DNA of 9,936 nt from Pseudomonadales bacterium (lineage in GTDB: Bacteria > Pseudomonadota > Gammaproteobacteria > Pseudomonadales > DT-91), in NCBI GenBank assembly GCA_013215025.1, contig JABSRR010000047.1, forward strand, positions 1-9,936. The letters are read 5' to 3'. The notes beneath the pieces were generated by a model that was given only the letters and a program-made list of their open reading frames with translations, was not told the DNA's origin and made no database searches. Below, piece after piece: positions 7,408-9,936 of this stretch (the first letter of the stretch is position 1; each line of letters begins with the position of its first letter). The translations under genes and the position numbers were made by a program.

Positions 7408-9057
7408 TCAGGCTTCAGCCTTCTCTTTATCGGCAAGCTCATCGGCCATTTCACGAAGCTTATTTTTAGCCACTTTCTCAAGCGTAGCGCGCGGCATTTC
7501 ATCAACAAAATATATTGACTTAGGTCGTTTAAAATCTGCCAGTTTCATGCAGCCTTGAACAATTAAATCGCGGATCTCATCTTCAGACTTATCTGTCCAC
7601 ATCGATTTAATCGCAAATACCACAGGTACTTCATCTAACATATCGTGCTTTTGCGCTACTACGGCATGCTCTTCAAGCACGCCCATCCCTAAGGTTTCAC
7701 CAATATGTTCTTCAATCTGTCTTGCCGAAACGTTTTCACCGCCAACTTTTAAGACGTCTTTATCGCGATCGGCGAAATAGAGGTAACCATCTTCACCCAG
7801 ACGAATTTGATCGCCGGTTTCAAACCAGCCATCTTCATTGAATGACTTCTCCATCGCCTCAGGGTTTTTATAATATTCATAGAATAAGTTGATACCGCGT
7901 ACGCCACGGATCCACAGATCACCATTCACACCGACTTCACATGGCTTACCAGTTTCTGGGTCAATAATCGCAAATTCATAACCCGGTGTAGGAATACCAA
8001 TATTCATCTCTGGGCAGTCTTTATCGATAAAAGAGCGTGTCGCATGTGTAACAGTTTCTGTCATACCCCAGGTCGCAAAGGTTGGCACTTTCCAATAGTT
8101 TTCCACATTATGCAGCTTCACGCCGGTAGACCAGCTCTTATATGCATGTTCTGGAATTTCTTGTGCACCAATCGCCTTGAAACAAAATGGGATCATAGAA
8201 GCACGGGTACACTGGTGCTTGACCGACACCTCCCAAAAACGACTGGCAGAAAATTTTGGCTGCAGCACAACGGTACCACCGGCCCAGGTCATCGTCCAAA
8301 ATGTCCAGCTTTGCGCATTAACATGGAAACAAGGAAGGAAACATAGGTAGGTATCGCTGCTGTCGATGCCTAAGTTTTCGCTGCCCATCATTCCACCCCA
8401 CAATGTGTTAGCGTGGGTGTGAACAACTGCCTTAGGTCGCGAGGTTGTGCCCGAGGTATACTGTATACCGACCGGCAACATCGGCTCAGCAGGGCGTTCT
8501 GGCGCAGTGTCGCCATGCGCCATTAATGAGGCAAAAGTTTTATGCGCAGATGCTGCCGCCTGCTCTTCCTCTGAGGGTGCATCACCTGAATTGTCTGCGG
8601 TAACTATATAGGTGTTAATCGTACTGACATTCGCGGTGAGCTCGGATAATAGTTTAGGCTGGGTAATACAAATGACAGCCTCAGAATGTTCTGCAAAATA
8701 CGTCAGCTCATCACCGATACAACGGGTATTTGTTGTAACACCAACCGAGCCAATCAATGCTGAGGCATACCACGCGATCATCATCTCAGGGCTATTCTCT
8801 GAGTGAATTAACACTTTATCGCCTTTCTTCACACCCTCTGCGATCAAGCCACAAGCAACCTTGTTGATATCTGCCCAAAATTCGGCGTAAGTCCAGCTTT
8901 TGGGGCTGGAGTCAGCCGTTCCATCTTTTGGCTCCCAGATTAAAAACGTTTTATCGGCTGATTCTTCAGCGCGTTTCTTCATTAACCAAGGGACATCTTT
9001 ACCAGCAAATGTATAAGTTTGGGCAGAAAAGCCCGCGTCGATAACAGGTTTAGCCAT
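7408..9057 (-). CDS. AMP-forming acyl-CoA synthetase, CaiC-like
   Basis: A 549-residue cytoplasmic enzyme of the ANL (acyl-CoA synthetase / NRPS adenylation / luciferase) superfamily, joining a carboxylic acid to CoA through an acyl-adenylate at the cost of ATP. Motifs in order: P-loop YTSGTTSRPK (200-209); A5 TWGMTE (329-334); ETGD with ribose-binding Asp416; the hinge and A8 region FADRDKDVLKVGGEN (428-442); and A10 TLEKVAKNKLR (525-535) with Lys528, the expected adenylation lysine. The TSGTTSRPK form and the Glu before the A10 lysine resemble, from recall, carnitine/crotonobetaine-CoA ligase (CaiC-type) proteins rather than the commoner TSGTTGxPKG / GK forms. The substrate cannot be read from the sequence; a medium- or branched-chain acid is plausible. 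AGGA lies 7 bases before the ATG. It is probably a single-gene unit with its own terminator; no caiB, acyl-CoA dehydrogenase or hydratase is adjacent. Confidence 0.93.
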   Translation of the reverse strand: MAKPVIDAGFSAQTYTFAGKDVPWLMKKRAEESADKTFLIWEPKDGTADSSPKSWTYAEFWADINKVACGLIAEGVKKGDKVLIHSENSPEMMIAWYASALIGSVGVTTNTRCIGDELTYFAEHSEAVICITQPKLLSELTANVSTINTYIVTADNSGDAPSEEEQAAASAHKTFASLMAHGDTAPERPAEPMLPVGIQYTSGTTSRPKAVVHTHANTLWGGMMGSENLGIDSSDTYLCFLPCFHVNAQSWTFWTMTWAGGTVVLQPKFSASRFWEVSVKHQCTRASMIPFCFKAIGAQEIPEHAYKSWSTGVKLHNVENYWKVPTFATWGMTETVTHATRSFIDKDCPEMNIGIPTPGYEFAIIDPETGKPCEVGVNGDLWIRGVRGINLFYEYYKNPEAMEKSFNEDGWFETGDQIRLGEDGYLYFADRDKDVLKVGGENVSARQIEEHIGETLGMGVLEEHAVVAQKHDMLDEVPVVFAIKSMWTDKSEDEIRDLIVQGCMKLADFKRPKSIYFVDEMPRATLEKVAKNKLREMADELADKEKAEA

Positions 9058-9081
9058 GACGAAATCCTATTGTGTAAGCAT

Positions 9082-9108
9082 TTATTGTTGTAATCAGCCG
9101 ATTATTGT
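9082..9108. repeat. Two TTATTGT direct repeats spaced 20 bp
   Basis: TTATTGT occurs at 9082-9088 and 9102-9108, exactly 20 bases apart (about two helical turns), upstream of the acyl-CoA synthetase start at 9057. A small dyad TAATC/GATTA (9091-9095, 9100-9104) lies between. The spacing would suit a regulator contacting one DNA face twice, but the motif is short and AT-rich. Confidence 0.35.
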
Positions 9109-9113
9109 AACTG

Positions 9114-9149
9114 ATTTAAGGCAAGAGCCTAGGCATAATTTGCTTAAAT
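9114..9149. promoter_or_regulatory. Dyad symmetry between the synthetase and GltB-like genes
   Basis: ATTTAAG (9114-9120) and CTTAAAT (9143-9149) are exact inverse complements. The stem continues with CAA/TTG (9122-9124, 9140-9142) after a one-base bulge, and the centre is the 8-bp palindrome GCCTAGGC (9127-9134). No T-run follows on either strand, so a standard terminator is unlikely. It could be an operator for the synthetase gene or an RNA hairpin at the 3' end of the GltB-like transcript. Confidence 0.4.
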
Positions 9150-9189
9150 CATTGACATTTTCGCTCATGGCCGTGGTAGTTGGCTTAGG

Positions 9190-9936
9190 CTAGGTATCTA
9201 CAATTTTGATCCGTTCTTCGCGCACCGGAACATCCGGGTATAAGTCGGCCAATGGCATGGAATTTCGAGTATCTAGCACGATTCTGGCATGTGAGCGATT
9301 TAAATGTCTGGGGTTTTCTACACCGCAGGCATGCGCAACCATCTCCAACTCTTTTTCTAAATTTTCCACATACTGTTTGATGCGCAAGGCTTTTTCCTGC
9401 CAAATTAAACCCCGCTGCAACTTTTTGTCATGCGTAGTGATGCCTGTAGGACAGGTATTTTTATTACACTGCAATGCCTGTATACAGCCTAGCGCAAACA
9501 TAAAGCCGCGTGCTGAGACCACAAAATCAGCACCCATACACATCGCCCAGGCTACACCAGAAGGGGTAATCATTTTACCCGAGCAGATCACCTTAATACG
9601 CTGCCTCAGGCCATATTCCGTAAATTTATCGATCACTATTGGTAAAGATTGATTCAGCGGCAAACCAACATAGTCCATCAAGGTTTGTGGTGCTGCACCT
9701 GTGCCACCGTCAGCACTGTCAATGGTGACAAAATCAGGCGCGCGATGTTCTCCTTGCTGCATAATAGCTTGGCATAAATCATCTAGCCATTGGCTTGAAC
9801 CTAACACAAACTTGATACCAACTGGCTTTTGCGCAATCTCGCGAACCTGGTTTATAAACGTCAATAAGTCTTCAACATTATGAATTTCAGGATGAGCATT
9901 GGGGCTGATAGATGCTACGCCTTGTTCGATGCCTCT
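9190..9936 (-). CDS. Glutamate-synthase-like FMN/Fe-S protein (C-terminal part)
   Basis: The last 248 residues of a gene whose 5' end lies right of the window; the frame is open to the edge and begins mid-protein with RGIEQGVASISPNAHPEI. It is the GltB central/FMN-binding domain (Glu_synthase family), a TIM-barrel that in true glutamate synthase forms glutamate from 2-oxoglutarate and ammonia. Visible signatures are SADGGTGAAP (codons about 9688-9717), ICSGKM (about 9565-9582), GADFVVSARGFMFALGC and a Cys-x5-Cys-x4-Cys set (Cys codons 9484-9486, 9466-9468, 9451-9453), the pattern that binds the 3Fe-4S cluster in GltB. The C-terminus ends about 86 residues after the last cysteine, too short for GltB's beta-helix domain. 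It therefore resembles the stand-alone 'FMN-binding glutamate synthase family' proteins, whose reaction is not established. The gap to the synthetase gene is 132 bases, so separate transcription is likely. Confidence 0.88.
   Translation of the reverse strand, partial: RGIEQGVASISPNAHPEIHNVEDLLTFINQVREIAQKPVGIKFVLGSSQWLDDLCQAIMQQGEHRAPDFVTIDSADGGTGAAPQTLMDYVGLPLNQSLPIVIDKFTEYGLRQRIKVICSGKMITPSGVAWAMCMGADFVVSARGFMFALGCIQALQCNKNTCPTGITTHDKKLQRGLIWQEKALRIKQYVENLEKELEMVAHACGVENPRHLNRSHARIVLDTRNSMPLADLYPDVPVREERIKIVDT

Noticed and set aside
7272..7508. Minus-strand open frame overlapping the 3' end of the acyl-CoA synthetase
   Set aside because: It runs through the terminator hairpin and overlaps the synthetase in another frame; no support for translation.
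9206..9652. 148-codon plus-strand open frame opposite the GltB-like gene
   Set aside because: It is a shadow of the strongly conserved minus-strand gene, with no domain or signal of its own.
9862..9864. TTG at 9864 as the start of the GltB-like protein
   Set aside because: The same frame continues open to the window edge and encodes conserved family sequence (SISPNAHPEI), so the gene is cut by the window rather than starting there.
1..9936. CRISPR array, tRNA, insertion sequence, phage or defence island
   Set aside because: No regularly spaced repeats, no tRNA cloverleaf, no transposase or integrase and no terminal inverted repeats were seen; all genes look like ordinary chromosomal functions.

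Overview
The window looks like chromosomal DNA from a gammaproteobacterium of moderate GC content. It is densely coded on both strands, with intergenic gaps of roughly 50 to 195 bases. The best taxonomic clue is a divergent block with tesA on the plus strand and ybbA-ybbP on the minus strand, an arrangement known from E. coli and many other gammaproteobacteria. I cannot name a genus from the sequence alone. I see no tRNA, rRNA, insertion sequence, phage gene, CRISPR array or toxin-antitoxin pair.

Layout. A bidirectional hairpin terminator (47-73) closes the left end. Positions 134-3315, on the minus strand, hold a two-gene ABC transporter operon: a large FtsX-type permease (YbbP family) and its ATPase (YbbA family), joined by a one-base stop/start overlap. 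A short divergent promoter region with a perfect 12-bp palindrome separates it from tesA (3411-4070), which encodes an exported GDSL/SGNH esterase-thioesterase. A small DUF2505/SRPBCC-like gene (4122-4598) follows 51 bases later and ends at a probable terminator. Next comes an orphan hybrid sensor kinase (4757-7213) with a periplasmic 7TMR-DISMED2-type domain, a seven-helix membrane domain, HisKA, HATPase and a receiver. Its start lies so close to a consensus -10 box that its mRNA may be leaderless. The right third, on the minus strand, holds a CaiC-like acyl-CoA synthetase (7408-9057) with a strong terminator behind it. Beyond it is the C-terminal part of a stand-alone FMN/Fe-S glutamate-synthase-like protein (9190 to the window edge, 5' end missing).

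How the genes work together. TesA, YbbA and YbbP probably act as one envelope unit: the exported hydrolase cleaves hydrophobic esters, and the MacB-like transporter presents or extracts them from the inner membrane. The DUF2505 protein has a fold class that often binds lipids, so it could belong to the same process, but this rests on position only. The kinase, acyl-CoA synthetase and glutamate-synthase-like gene look like independent units.

Novelty. I did not find a clear undescribed system. The items most worth a second look are the tesA-DUF2505 pairing, the possible leaderless kinase, the dyad and spaced repeats upstream of the acyl-CoA synthetase, and the stand-alone GltB-like protein that keeps its Fe-S ligands.
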